Positions 36,301 to 45,950 are shown, counted from the stretch's first letter. The stretch: DNA of 64,000 nt from Heliocidaris erythrogramma (GCA_025617745.1 CM046872.1:1622976-1686975), one strand, 5' to 3'. Notes: generated by a model from the letters alone, not told the origin. Numbers and translations: made by a program.

Positions 36301-39300
36301 GGGAGGGCCCCCAATTGTAAAAGCTATGTAAATTTCAAACATCTTCTTCTCCAGAACCAGGCATAGCTCAGACTTGGTATTTTGTATGGAGATACCTCTA
36401 TGTAAAGGATAACACACGAGTAACTGTCCGTTCGTGTGTGAGAATGGGCTGAGGGCGTAGCCCGAAGCTCATTCTCACCCACGAACGGACAGTTACGAGT
36501 TGTGTTATATGATTTAACACCCAGCTCTGACGTCTGTCTATTGTTCTTTCACTACATTATTTTCCACGAATGGAGTGATAACATGTGTTTATTAGTAACC
36601 ACATACTGTATTGTTGGAAATTCAAGCGTAACAGTGTTATGCACCACGACAACAATGATCACATTCCAAACACAGTACATTTGAATTTAATCACTGCTGC
36701 ATTATACACTTGACCAGCGATTAACAATAACACGCCATTCGTACAAAATAGTTAAATAATACAATCAAATGTGAATGGGTTGCATGCATCACGGATCAAC
36801 TGTTTCATTCATTCTCTCATTGGTCAGCGATCAGTTACGTTGTCAAAATTTGAATCAAGATGTTCAGCTACAGTGAAAGCGAACTGTTCCAAACGCAAAA
36901 TACATTCAGGGACTCTGAAATCGATGTTAGTTCAGATGCTATCGTTGAAGATATATTAAATATGGAGGAGTCAAAGCCATCAACATCAGGTTCCTTTCAA
37001 CATATACAACATGACGCTGAAATGAGACATAGGTATGTGTTACTTTCATTTATTTTTTTTATTATGTTCCATTTGATCCATTCGTAGAAAACAATGTTGG
37101 GCATGAAAAGGAGAGTACATATAGCTTAAAAAATTAATACTACAAATTGTAGTAAAATAATGTTTGCATGAAAATTAAGGCGACTGAGCCAATAACACAA
37201 ATGCTTATTAAGTTGTACCACATTAATGACTCCTTTATTAGACCATTTCACAAATGGATTCAAATTTATGGATATTTCTACCAGAAAACCTAGTGACAAG
37301 CAATGTCATTCAGCTGTTCAAAGTTATTGTGTTTCTTTTATTTCCATTGTGCATACATTAGTTGTTGCTATATCAGGCAAGCTTTGCCCAGACCTCGGGC
37401 AAGCCATGATCTGAATACATTTATGAAATTGTCTATTGGGTCGATAACCAAGATAAGATTAAAGTTTCAACTAACTTGAATTACGATTTGTCAGCCATCT
37501 ATGATTATAATAGTGTTAAAATTGTAGTATTAATTTTTTCAGCTATATGTACTCTCCTTTTCATGCCCAACATTGTTTTCTACGAATGGAGCGATGATAT
37601 TCATACTCGTACTACTCAGTATAACAATTGTTGTTAATGGCGTGTCATTAGCATCATTCCATTTGCGGAAAACAATGAATGTACTCTCCTTTTTATGCAC
37701 TACATTGTTTTGACGAATGGAGCGCTGATAATCATAACAAGCCGTTCGTACTACAACAATTGTTGCGAAAGGCGTGTTATTACCGATATCACTCCATTCG
37801 TTGAAAATAATGTCGTGAAAGTACAATAGACAGACGTCAGAGCTGGGTGTTAAAGATGAAGAATGAATGTTGTTCATGAAATTTCTCTGAGTGGCCCTAT
37901 AGGGGCCCTGTGGGGGTAACATACTGAAGGGGGGGGGGCGCTGCCAGGCAAAATGTACATTCTGATCTTCTTCTCCAAAACACATGATCGGAATTCAACC
38001 AAACTTGGTAGGAATCATCCTTAGGGGTAGGGGACCCAAAGTTGCTAAAATGGTACATGTGGCCCCCAGGGGGGCCCAGGGGGAAGGCCCCCAATTCTAA
38101 AAGCTATGTAAATTTCAAACATCTTCTTCTCCAGAACCAGGCATAGCTCATACTTGGTATTGTGTATGGAGATACCTCTATAGATGAAGAATGAATGTTG
38201 TTCATGAAATTTCTCTGAGTGGCCCTATAGGGGCCCTGTGGGGGTAACATACTGGAGGGGGGGGCGCTGCCAGGCAAAATGTACATTCTGATCTTCTTCT
38301 CCAAAACACATGATCGGAATTCAACCAAAGTTGGTAGGAATCATCCTTAGGGGTAGGGGACCCAAAGTTGCTAAAATGGTACATGTGGCCCCCAGGGGGG
38401 CCCAGGGGGAAGGCCCCCAATTGTAAAAGCTATGTAAATTTCAAACATCTTCTTCTCCAGAACCAGGCATAGCTCATACTTGGTATTGTGTATGGAGATA
38501 CCTCTATAGATGAAGAATGAATGTTGTTCATGAAATTTCTCTGAGTGGCCCTATAGGGGCCCTGTGGGGGTAACATACTGGAGGGGGGGGGGCGCTGCCA
38601 GGCAAAATGTACATTCTGATCTTCTCCAAAACACATGATCGGAATTCAACCAAACTTGGTAGGAATCATCCTCAGGGGTAGGGGATCCAAAGTTGCTAAA
38701 ATGGTACATGTGGCCCCCAAGGGGGCCCAGGGGGAGGGCCCCCAAGTGTAAAAGCTATGTAAATTTCAAACATCTTCTCCAGAACCAGGAATAGCTCAGA
38801 CTTGGTATTGTGTATGGAGATTTTTTCTGGGTGGCCCTATAGGGGGTCTGTGGGGGTAACATACTGGAGGGGGGGGGAGGTGGGGCAAGTTGTCCGCCAT
38901 CCATAAACTTTTTACATTTTCAGCTTCTCCAAAACCCATGATTGGAATTTAACCGAACTTGATAGGAAGCTCAGACTTGGTATTGTGTATAGAGATACCT
39001 CTATAGATGAAGAATGAAAGTTGTTCTTGTGCTAGAGAGAACATGCACCAGATGTGAATTGATCCACCTCAGGTGAGCGTCGTGCCCCCTGGGGCTCTTG
39101 TTTATGTTGCTTGTCAGATAATTCTGGAGGCACGAGATTTGTGTCCCCACCTTTTTTTTTAATCCTGGATCCGCCCCTGATGATACATGTCAGTAATTTC
39201 ACTTCCTTTTTAAGACATTCGGACCTGAATATGGGCTTCCTTTTCATTGACTCACACTGTATATAGCAATCAGATAAAATAAATCTAAATGACCTTCCAC

Positions 39301-39618
39301 TCTAGACTAATATTCCCTCATCTTTCTTGGTATAGTTTTTCAGGAAGTTTCTATCATTTCCGGAGCAGCCACAGAAACACTGAATGGAAACGACGCTTGC
39401 AACCGAAGAGTATTCCTGCTGTGTTCACCGCACCTGGAGAGGGTACGATAAACTCAACTTGTGCAAATGTGTGTGGAGGAGGGTGGTGGTACTGGATTAG
39501 TTGCATATGGAACATCAATGGCATACTTACTGCTCCTAGCAATAACACAGAATATGATTGTGGGTGGCGGGATAAAAGGGTTGTAAAGACTCTAATGATA
39601 ATGAGGGCAGAATTTTAA
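27285..39618 (+). CDS. Fibrinogen-related domain (FReD) gene, partial model
   Basis: Exons seen: 27285-27437, 28917-29038, 34585-34788, 39344-39618 (terminal, stop TAA). Exon 1 to 2 joins in phase (Pro-Ala-Pro-Thr) and exon 2 to 3 in phase 0. Exon 2 starts the fibrinogen C-terminal domain (TDCGAY, GGDEQFYVYC, GYVVLQ). Exon 3 continues it (DFNRSWTDYLHGFGDLHG, HWLGL). Exon 4 holds the C-terminal core (CANVCGGGWWYWISC, NINGIL, DCGWRDKR, VKTLMIMRAEF). The first visible exon encodes ~50 residues with two Cys and no domain I know. Exon 3 ends in phase 0 but exon 4 needs one preceding base, and about 10-15 residues of the domain are missing there, so a small exon of length 3n+1 is unfound or lost. 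FReD proteins are usually secreted lectin-like molecules; a signal-peptide exon would lie further 5' and is not seen. Confidence 0.8.
27798..28877. mobile_element. TTAA-flanked element, 1.08 kb
   Basis: TTAA at 27794-27797 and 28878-28881. The ends read AGGGAAGG and, in reverse complement, AGGAGAATTAAG. An internal inverted repeat is marked by ATGGGGGCTGCCATTTT (28146) and its reverse complement (28712), the same block found in the TTAA element at 49629. No coding sequence. It ends only ~40 bp before a fibrinogen-related exon. Confidence 0.65.
29547..29873. mobile_element. TTAA-flanked MITE, 327 bp
   Basis: TTAA at 29543-29546 and 29874-29877. Arms of about 35 bp are inverted copies: left CGGGAGTGGCAAGTCGTAAT, right ending GCGACTTGTCGCTCCCT. 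Non-coding. It lies in the fibrinogen-related gene's second intron. Confidence 0.75.
29957..33229. mobile_element. 3.3-kb foldback element with tandem-repeat arms
   Basis: The outer ends are inverted copies (GCAGCAATGGAAATACCCAC on the left; the right ends TTTCCATTGCTGC). Each arm (about 30000-30680 and 32450-33190) is an array of ~110-bp units built on GTCAACCCAGGGTAGATAAC and TTTGTGGCCATTTAGTC. The arms are in opposite orientation, and the orientation also flips inside each arm near its inner end. TA microsatellites border both outer ends. The centre is occupied by a Tc1/mariner-like element. No coding sequence of its own was found. Confidence 0.75.
30696..32353. mobile_element. Non-autonomous Tc1/mariner-like element with ~580-bp inverted repeats
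   Basis: Starts CAGTTAACAACAAAATTATT and ends with its reverse complement, flanked by TA on both sides, as expected of Tc1/mariner insertion. Inverted similarity extends from the ends to about 31280 and 31770, leaving a ~490-bp unpaired middle. The phrase TATTCATACCC recurs at the outer end and ~200 bp inside each arm. No transposase frame is present, so it must have been moved in trans. Confidence 0.8.
33226..33381. repeat. TA microsatellites flanking a short spacer
   Basis: (TA)n at about 33233-33257 and 33347-33380 lie on each side of ~90 bp of unique-looking sequence. Frames reading IYIYIY are artefacts. Confidence 0.9.
33536..33606 (-). tRNA. tRNA-Arg(UCU)-like gene, copy 1
   Basis: A 71-nt cloverleaf: acceptor GTCTCCG/CGGAGAC fully paired, D arm with GGTCTAGTGG A box, anticodon stem TTGGC/GCCAA with loop GTTCTGA (anticodon TCT), and T arm CCGGG-TTCGATT-CCCGG. 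A TTTTTT Pol III terminator follows directly. By anticodon it reads AGA, but the body resembles Glu-type tRNAs, so identity is uncertain. It lies in a duplicated repeat and may be a tRNA-derived element. Confidence 0.65.
33938..34008 (-). tRNA. tRNA-Arg(UCU)-like gene, copy 2
   Basis: Identical to copy 1 in all stems, the TCT anticodon and the T-run terminator. It lies 402 bp away in the same orientation, within the second repeat unit. Confidence 0.65.
34156..34226 (+). tRNA. tRNA-Arg(UCU)-like gene, copy 3, inverted
   Basis: The same 71-nt sequence on the + strand, head-to-head with copy 2 with 147 bp between their 5' ends. It is followed by ATTTTTT. It belongs to the inverted repeat unit. 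Confidence 0.65.
34988..35129. mobile_element. Short MITE with CAGTCACACC ends
   Basis: Inverted ends CAGTCACACC...GGTGTGACTG enclose ~120 bp rich in CGGT/ACCG words, with partial pairing along its length. The exact boundary and target duplication are unclear. Confidence 0.55.
36408..36512. repeat. Hairpin (near-perfect palindrome)
   Basis: Arms around ATAACACACGAGTAACTGTC and its inverse pair along ~45 bp, with core CTGAGGGCGTAGCCCGAAG. One of four such hairpins in the window (others at 45887, 49253 and 51419). Confidence 0.8.
36860..37032 (+). CDS. Possible first exon within the insertion
   Basis: ATG opens 57 codons (MFSYSESELF, then MEESKPSTSGSFQ) ending at a consensus donor ATAG|GTATGT. 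The composition is Ser/Glu-rich and protein-like. No later exon was found before the element ends, so it would be an orphan 5' exon of a transposon protein or a captured host exon. No domain recognised. Confidence 0.35.
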
Positions 39619-39654
39619 TAATTGAAGTAAGTTTTTACCAAAAAAGGGCAAATG

Positions 39655-40276
39655 CTCGCTTAAAGGTATTGTACTGATATCGAAACTGCATGATTTTCAA
39701 GTCAAGACGTATAATTATTATGTTTCGCTGTGATTCGATGTTTGTTTGACTATAGTAATGCTGCTTGGTATAGCAGTCTGGGCAATATTGACCTTAAAAA
39801 AGGGTTAAGAATAATAAAAAATAGGATTGTAAGATTTATTAATTAATTCATTAATTGCTCAGGCCAGAGAATACATGTCAGGGAAAAGCGACTTTGAATG
39901 AGCAGGTGTTCTCCGTTTTTAATTAATAAATAATTAGTTGTGTTGTATTTGTTATTATCCCGCTCTTCTTAAGATCACCTGGTTTGAAAAATCTTTAAAT
40001 TGTAGACACGGCAATAATATGTTGAATGTATTTGATCTTTTTCCTTCTAAATGTAAGAGAATTTGATATCAATATACTCCCTATTCACTGGCAGATTTTT
40101 AGTAGGGGCACAATCGGCCCCGCGGATCTACGGGGGGGGGGGGGGTGGGGGGGGGGGGGTTAACCCCCCCCCCCCCCCCCCCCTCTTTGGCTGCCAAGTA
40201 AAAATGTAAATTTTTAATGTGCATAGAAAAACGCCATCATATGTCCAGACCCACACAGTATGTTCCTATAGCATTG
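39655..40276. other. Downstream of the fibrinogen-related gene, nothing coding
   Basis: AT-rich 3' flank with an AATAAAAAATAGG possible polyadenylation region near 39812. Long G and C runs at 40130-40185 begin a repeat fragment. Confidence 0.45.
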
Positions 40277-40556
40277 TTATGCTTTTTATGGTCTCCATTG
40301 CGTTAGTAGATGCCAGGAAAACATCACTTACGGGGGTTCAAAATAGCAAAAAAATCGGTTCGCCGCTACGCGGCTTGTGGACGATGCTCCGCATTTTTTA
40401 TGCTTTTTATGGTCTCCACTGTGTTAGTAGATGCCAGGAAAACATCACTTACGGGGGTTCAAAATAGCAAAAAAATCGGCTCGCGGCTTGTGGACGATGG
40501 CCCGTAATTTTTATGCTTTTTATGGTCTCCATTGCGTTAGTAGATGCCAGGAAAAC
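40277..40556 (+). repeat. Minisatellite, left part (~115-122-bp units)
   Basis: Units beginning TTATGCTTTTTATGGTCTCC start at 40277, 40399 and 40511. Each contains ATCACTTACGGGGGTTCAAA and GGCTTGTGGACGATG. The third unit is cut by a LINE after GCCAGGAAAACAT. The array resumes at 44103. Confidence 0.85.
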
Positions 40557-43500
40557 ATTTAAGATTCAAGATTCATTTTATTTAACCATAATAAGAAAAT
40601 AACAATATAACGATAACAATAGTACAGTATACAATTTACAAAAGAAATTACAGGATATAAACATCAAATTATCATTATGGTAAGGACCAAAAGGAAAAAG
40701 CAATGCTTGTAATGAAATTGGCCCTGACAAATTACATAATAGGTATCAGTGATAAACAAAAATAAACAAAAAAGGATTTATACATACAAATTCACACTTA
40801 CTCACCCGCATGCATACACATACAACACACACACACCAGCAACCATACAACAAGCTAAACACGCACACCCACACACACAGATATAAAATGTGCCAATCCT
40901 GAAACAGATTCAAAATTAATAATACATGTATATACAATATAATACAATATAATATATGAAGGAAAATAATATGCATCAATGACCAGTAATAGACAAATTA
41001 TACATTTATTGCCTTTGACAGAGCTTTTTAAACAGAGATAATGTAGTACTTGATTTAATGGTTTCGTCTTATTGATTCCAGAGCTTAATGCCAACAAAAT
41101 AAAGAGAATTGAGTGAGATTGTCAATTTGACCTTTGGTAAGTGAAAATCTTATTTTTAACGGGTTGAATAAGAGTGAAGACTAGAGTTTTGGACAAACAT
41201 ATTGCAATATATGCTTGGAATACATGTATATCAAAGAATTTAATGAAACTAATTCAAAAATTGGTGAAATATTCAGTTTTTTAAAGAGGGGAATGCTGGT
41301 TGATTGAAAAGAAGATTTTGTAATAATTCGAACTGATTTTTTTTTGAAGAATGAACAATTTCTTTAAGTGAGTTTTGTAAGTATTTCCCCAAATATGATT
41401 ACAGTAATTTAAATGTGGAAGAACAAGAGTGTTATATATCATTTTCAAAACAGTACTGGGTACAATAAATTTAAATCTGGAAAGAACACCAACAGCCCTG
41501 GAAATAGATTTTGATATCACAGATACGTGGGTACTCCAGTCCACAATTCATTCAATGTAACGCCAAGAAATTTAACATTATTTACCTTACAAATTCCGTA
41601 TTCTGAACTCCGGTTTAACTTAAACTCCAGTCTAAGCTAAACCAGAGTCTAACTAAACCCGACTTAGACTGCATGTCGGGTTTAACTCCATTTCTGTTTC
41701 TGAAAGTCCAGTTTAGTTAAACTCGAGTCTAAGTCCAGTCTAAGTTAAACTGTGGTTTAGTTGCCATGGAGACGTAGTCTGCTGCTACTGCACATGCTCA
41801 GTAGAGCTCAATTTATATTCAAGAAGGCTGAACTTTGCTTATTCCTTTCATTTTTAAGATGTTTAATCAAGAAATGTCACGAAATACTTTATACACAAAT
41901 TAAAGGCATACCATTTGGCACTTCATATGTCATGATTAGCCTACTGGAGTTTTCTGGATCGTAAATGAAGACTATTTAAGGTTATGTTGGTCGGTTTATG
42001 TAGTCCTAGGGAAGATACTGAACGCAGGCACTACGCCTCTGTATTCAGCTCCTTCTTAGCTATATATACCATTTCAAAATGGCTGGATCACTAGCGTAGG
42101 CTTCGGGGGGGGGGGGGGGGCAAATACTGCTAGGGGCAAACCCGGCGAGAAACCCTCATTTTTGGGCTTGTCGGATATGGAGGAAAACATCTGATAACCT
42201 CTGCCCCCACTGAGCGGTGGTGAAAAACAGTCATGGCAGACTCTAGATCTAAAAGTTATATCTATATTATCTAACAGTTAGGCCTGCAATGTCCATCATG
42301 TGGGAGCAGATCAAGGATTTTGTATTTTGAAAAAGGGGCTCAAGCAATTGACACACAACTAAAACATAAAAAGCATCAGATTTGGGGGGTTGATTTTTTT
42401 ATTTTTTTTTTTTTTTTTGGGGGGGGGGAGTTTGATGACTTAGTTACGTCTGACATTTAAAGCAAATAAAAAAAAATAAAATGTGTGTGTGGGGGGGGAT
42501 GTCTGGACTTCGTGATCCCCCAAATGCCCCTGATTGGTGAGGAAAACGCAACACCGTCACTTTGCAAATTTGACTAGATTCAAAGCAAAAGGAAAGGACC
42601 CTGGCTATAGACCTCTTTATACTAGCCTGACAGATTATATATCTATTATGTTATGAGGCACAGGGGGCATTTTGAAAACAAAAACAAAAACAAAAACAAA
42701 CCAAACGAAAAATAAGATATACCGTTTCTAGAACTAGAGGTAAAATATGACAGTTAGAGCTTGGCCTATACAGTACTTTTAGACCGAAAACAAACCTGTT
42801 CGTTTCGTTTCATTGAAAAGTCAATACACTTTACTGGGTACCATATGAAGGGCACATTTTCGGAGATAATAGTTTGCAATTTGAATGCAAGTAAAAAAGA
42901 CTATAGCTAGATCTACTTTGACATCTATAGATCTAGGCCTATGTCATAGATGTATAATAAAGAAGGGCACTGTGTTACTTTAGAACCTGACGTTAGCTGC
43001 TACTAGCTGCTGGCCTACAAAAATAATCTGGTCACAATGTATTGCCATTGGTAAGTTCCTGGACTAACTTTGTTATTCATGTGTCTCAATTTTCCAAGAC
43101 GTTAACGTTAGACATAATGTAAGTTGTAAAGACTAAACTTCTAAACTACGTTTGTTACTAGTCAAGACTATGTCTACTGTACTATATATATTCTAAAAGT
43201 TAGACCCTATTTTACTAACGAAGGTTAGATATTAGCTATAACGTTAGAGGTCGAGGAGAGTTGAGTTTCAACGTTAAATCTGGGTGACTCAGCTGTCAAA
43301 TTTTGAAATTGCAGTCGGAATTGCAATAATCTCTGGAGCTGAGCTCTTAATGATATATTTGTTTTGTAGTTTCGTTGAATGTTTTTTTTTTCTGTAGCTG
43401 TAACTTCGGAACCCAACTTCCCAACAACAGTCAGCTCCGACCTACAATACATGTAGCCTGGCTCAGCTAGCTAGCTAGCTCAGCACTGCGTGGGATGGGA

Positions 43501-44102
43501 TGAGAGGGTATCGGTCGCGTCGGCTGGGCCGGCCGGCCCGGCTCGGGTCAGGGTGTAAAGAGCTATGCTTGCTCGCGCGCGAGCGCGAAAGATTGTTGCA
43601 AAGTCAGTTCTGCGATAATGACAGCGCTTGCCATGAATACTGCCGTTAACGTTAGATCCAACTTCGATCCGAGATCCAGCTAAAAAGAAAAAGAAAAAGA
43701 AGATTTTCCTCTTTACGGAGGTAAGTTTACCTTTCTCTTAGGTGGTGCCAGCAGACTTTAAAACCTTTGTTAATATCACTCTTCGCCTCAGTTGCAAACA
43801 TTATCCTGCGGTGGCCGTGCGTGAAGACAAGTTAAACCGGGCTTAAACTACCCCTAGCTGCAGCCTAACTTTCTGTACAAAATTAAACTGGAGTTTAAGT
43901 TAAACCGGAGTTCAGAATACGGGCCAAATTTTGTTTTATCAAGATTCAAGGATAATTTATTAACCCTGAACCAATCTAAAACATTAAAAATTTCCTCATT
44001 TGCTAATGATATGAGTGTATGTAAATATTTGTTACTCAATGTAATTACTGTATCATCAGCAAACAAGGTTAATAATTTTTGAAGAATGAACAATCTCATT
44101 CT
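40557..44102 (-). mobile_element. CR1/L2-like LINE fragment, interrupted by a Harbinger derivative
   Basis: On the - strand, 44095-43926 encodes the reverse transcriptase YADD region (LLTLFADDTVITLSNKY, NKLSLNLDKTKF). After the Harbinger insert, 41590-41281 encodes the thumb/C-terminal part (VNNVKFLGVTLN, LVLPHLNYCNHIWGNTYKTH). The 3' tail ends near 40557 with TGAATCTTGAATCTTAA. It is 5'-truncated at ~44100, has at least one frameshift near 41540, and lacks ~25 residues at the Harbinger junction. It has inserted into the minisatellite. Confidence 0.8.
41593..43925 (-). mobile_element. Internally deleted Harbinger copy, 2.3 kb, inverted relative to the full copy
   Basis: The left end matches the reverse complement of the right end of the 8584-18915 element, through the TIR sub-repeats to the GTAGTCTGCT block. 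The right end matches the reverse complement of its left end, through TAAACTACCCCTAGCTGCAG. Neither transposon gene is present; the interior is unrelated AT-rich DNA with G/C runs. The left terminus lacks the outer three bases of the TIR. AAATT stands outside both ends. Confidence 0.85.
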
Positions 44103-44310
44103 TCAAAATCACTTACGGGGGTTCAAAATAGCATAAAAAATCAGCTCGCCGCTTCGCGGTTTGTGGACGATGCTCCGCATTTTTATGCTTTTTATGGTCT
44201 CCATTGCGTTAGTAGATGACAGGAAAACATCACTTACGGGGGTTCAAAATAGCCACAAAAAATTGGCTCGCCGCTACGCGGCTTGTGGACGATGCTCTGC
44301 ATCGTCGTTG
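44103..44310 (+). repeat. Minisatellite, right part
   Basis: Two more units of the array at 40277, starting ATCACTTACGGGGGTTCAAA at 44107 and 44229. With the LINE removed, left and right parts join within a unit (AAAACAT / AAAATCACTT). Confidence 0.8.
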
Positions 44311-44319
44311 GGTCAAACC

Positions 44320-44408
44320 CCCCCCCCCCCCTTGGCAAAAAGCTAGATCCGCCCCTTGGCCCGTGCCCCCCCCCCCTTGGCAAAAAGCTAGATCCGCCCC
44401 TGGGCCCG

Positions 44409-44439
<31 letters not shown>

Positions 44440-44594
44440 TTGAAGCCCAAGTGGCATACTTGAAGTACACTCTCAAAATGTGCGCCCCTTATCCAAATTT
44501 TCGACCCAAATGGCACCTTAAATACGTGCTACTTTTTAACAAGAATCTGAATTGTGGCCCCGTTTTTTATACGAAATCCTGGATGCGCCCCTGT
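44320..44594. repeat. Poly-C rich hAT-type repeat fragments
   Basis: Long C runs (up to ~32 bp near 44407) separate copies of AGCTAGATCCGCCCCT and end CCTGGATGCGCCCCTG, a degenerate hAT-type terminus like that at 39165-39179. Part of the sequence (CCCAAGTGGCATACTTGAAG) also occurs near 21460. Confidence 0.55.
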
Positions 44595-44699
44595 TTCTAT
44601 TAGCCCCCTACCGAAAAGTGATCTTTGTATATGTCTGACTGTCATTATACTGTATGACTCTCAGATACTGTCATGGCTTTGAACTAGAAAGTGGGTTTT

Positions 44700-45805
44700 C
44701 ACGGAGCACAAATATAAACGACTTCGTAATAAATAATCTATAAAAAATAATTCTAACAAAACGTGGAAACTTATAAACAGTGTTTTGGGAATGTCGAAAA
44801 AATGGCAAAGACCAACCTTCGGAGAGGTTTTCTCACAATGTGTCAAGATAATGGAACCGTGAACCATTCTTGCGCAGTATGTGCGAATGTCGTGTGTAGC
44901 GTTGCCGAACCTATGCCATGGCCAGCCCACATACACCGGGAACACGCGAAACATATAAAAAAGAAAAATCGATATTATAGGGCATTCTGAAACTCTCGGA
45001 CTGAAGTTAATCATGACAAATATATACGACTTCGTAATAAAGTTTACTTCCAATTCTTCATCGAGAGAAGAAGCATTATTACCTTAAAAAGTTTGAATCT
45101 ATAATAAAATAATTCTAACAAAACGTGGAAATTTATAAACAATGTTTTGGGAAAACAAAACAGATACATTTGATAAAGAAAATTACTTTGTATGCAATGG
45201 TTCTCATATTAGAGATCCTTGTGAAATTGCGAAAAAAAATTAACAAATATTTTGTTAATATTGATCAGATATTAGTATTAATTTTCAAAGCTGGAAATTT
45301 TAATTCGTTTCACTTGTACATGAATAAGCCACTCTCACATACTTTGTGTTTAAAGCAGTCGCAAAGGAGGAAATTATTGGTAAATCGCTTTAACCTGTTA
45401 AAAGTATTGGATTTGATGACATTGTTGTAAAACACATTTTACCCTTTATTGTCGGACCCTTTTTTACACATTTTAACTCTTCTTTTACAACCGGTTGTGT
45501 ACCCTCGAAAATGGAAATAGCCAAAGTTGTTCCCGTTTTTAAAAAGGATAATCCAAATCTATTTACCAACTACTGCCCATTATCAATTTTCCCATGCTTT
45601 AAAAAAAATTTGAGAAATTAGTTTTTAATAGACTGTATAGTTTTTTTTACTGCAACATAATGTATCATATGGTAGTCAATACGCTTTCCGCGAAAATTAC
45701 TCTACAGACATGGCAGTTATTGAAATTCACCATCGAATAAAGTAAAAAGCTCAACGCAATTAAAGAATTCATATGTGTTTCCGTGGACTTCCAAGAATGT
45801 TCTGT
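44700..45805 (+). pseudogene. Degenerate CR1/L2-like LINE, N-terminal reverse transcriptase part
   Basis: Across broken frames, + strand sequence encodes TWKFINNVLGK (45127), then KMEIAKVVPVFKKDNPNLF, TNYCPLSIFPC and a QYAFRENYSTDMAV-like block, ending near VSVDFQ at motif A. The order matches the fingers region of non-LTR reverse transcriptases. There are many stops and frameshifts. The TWKFINN region occurs twice (44749 and 45110), separated by ~330 bp of duplicated or inserted sequence. It stops abruptly at ~45805. Confidence 0.65.
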
Positions 45806-45886
45806 AATCTGATTGGTTCAAATCGTGTCACATGACATTCAGTGGACTGCACTGTAGCATCCATTTGCATTGGAGTGCAGACAACG

Positions 45887-45950
45887 TACTATACCAAATG
45901 CACTATACCTGCGCTCGCCGGAGTGCAGGTATAATGCATTTGGTATCGTG
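45887..45950. repeat. Hairpin with GCTCGCCGGAGT core
   Basis: Arms ATACCAAATGCACTATACCT and its inverse (45891-45912 with 45925-45946) pair almost completely. The surrounding 100 bp is also rich in TGCA/GTGCA words. A CRE-like TGACGTCA follows at 45969. Confidence 0.8.

Larger units (their letters stand above)
36401..37854. mobile_element. 1.45-kb insertion inside the tandem array
   Basis: It breaks unit 3 between GATACCTCTA and GATGAAG. It consists of a ~105-bp hairpin (36408-36512) followed by a TIR element (about 36513-37854) with ~65-bp inverted ends: TTTAACACCCAGCTCTGACG on the left and its reverse complement on the right. Inside is a second inverted repeat (37081-37149 with 37521-37586). 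A short exon-like frame lies at 36860. Confidence 0.75.
35684..38850. repeat. ~322-330-bp tandem array, six unit starts
   Basis: The landmark AGAACCAGG recurs at 35701, 36031, 36353, 38133, 38459 and 38781. Spacing is 330, 322, (328 once the 1.45-kb insertion is removed), 326 and 322. Each unit has a G-run of variable length near GGCGCTGCCAGGC and a block AACTTGGTAGGAATCATCC. Units are highly similar, indicating recent amplification. Confidence 0.9.
35427..39104. mobile_element. Tandem-array element inserted in the hAT-type element
   Basis: Left end TTAGCTCACCTGAGCC, right end CACCTCAGGTGAGCG...GGGGCTCTTGTTTA; the AGCTCACCTGAG / CTCAGGTGAGC blocks are inverted. Its interior is a tandem array. 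Similar composite repeats are widespread in marine invertebrate genomes (general knowledge, not checked here). No open frame of note: the recurrent MGAFPLGPPGGHMYHFSNFG frames are translations of the repeat. Confidence 0.65.
35277..39179. mobile_element. hAT-type element, 3.9 kb with nested insertions
   Basis: Begins CAGTGGCGGATTTAG, ends CTGGATCCGCCCCTG, and is bordered by a perfect 8-bp duplication ATGATACA (35269-35276 and 39180-39187). The element's own sequence is only ~150 bp on the left and ~75 bp on the right, and includes the TTGTCGGAGAATTCTGGAGG block that recurs elsewhere in the window. The rest is later insertions. It sits in the intron before the last fibrinogen-related exon. Confidence 0.85.

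Noticed and set aside
35690-38745. Repeated 60-100 codon frames (MGAFPLGPPGGHMYHF and relatives) as a multigene family
   Set aside because: They are the same frame of a tandem DNA repeat, interrupted by variable G-runs, with no codon-level conservation pattern.
35684-38850. CRISPR-like regular repeats
   Set aside because: The whole 322-330-bp unit repeats without unique spacers, and the genome is eukaryotic.
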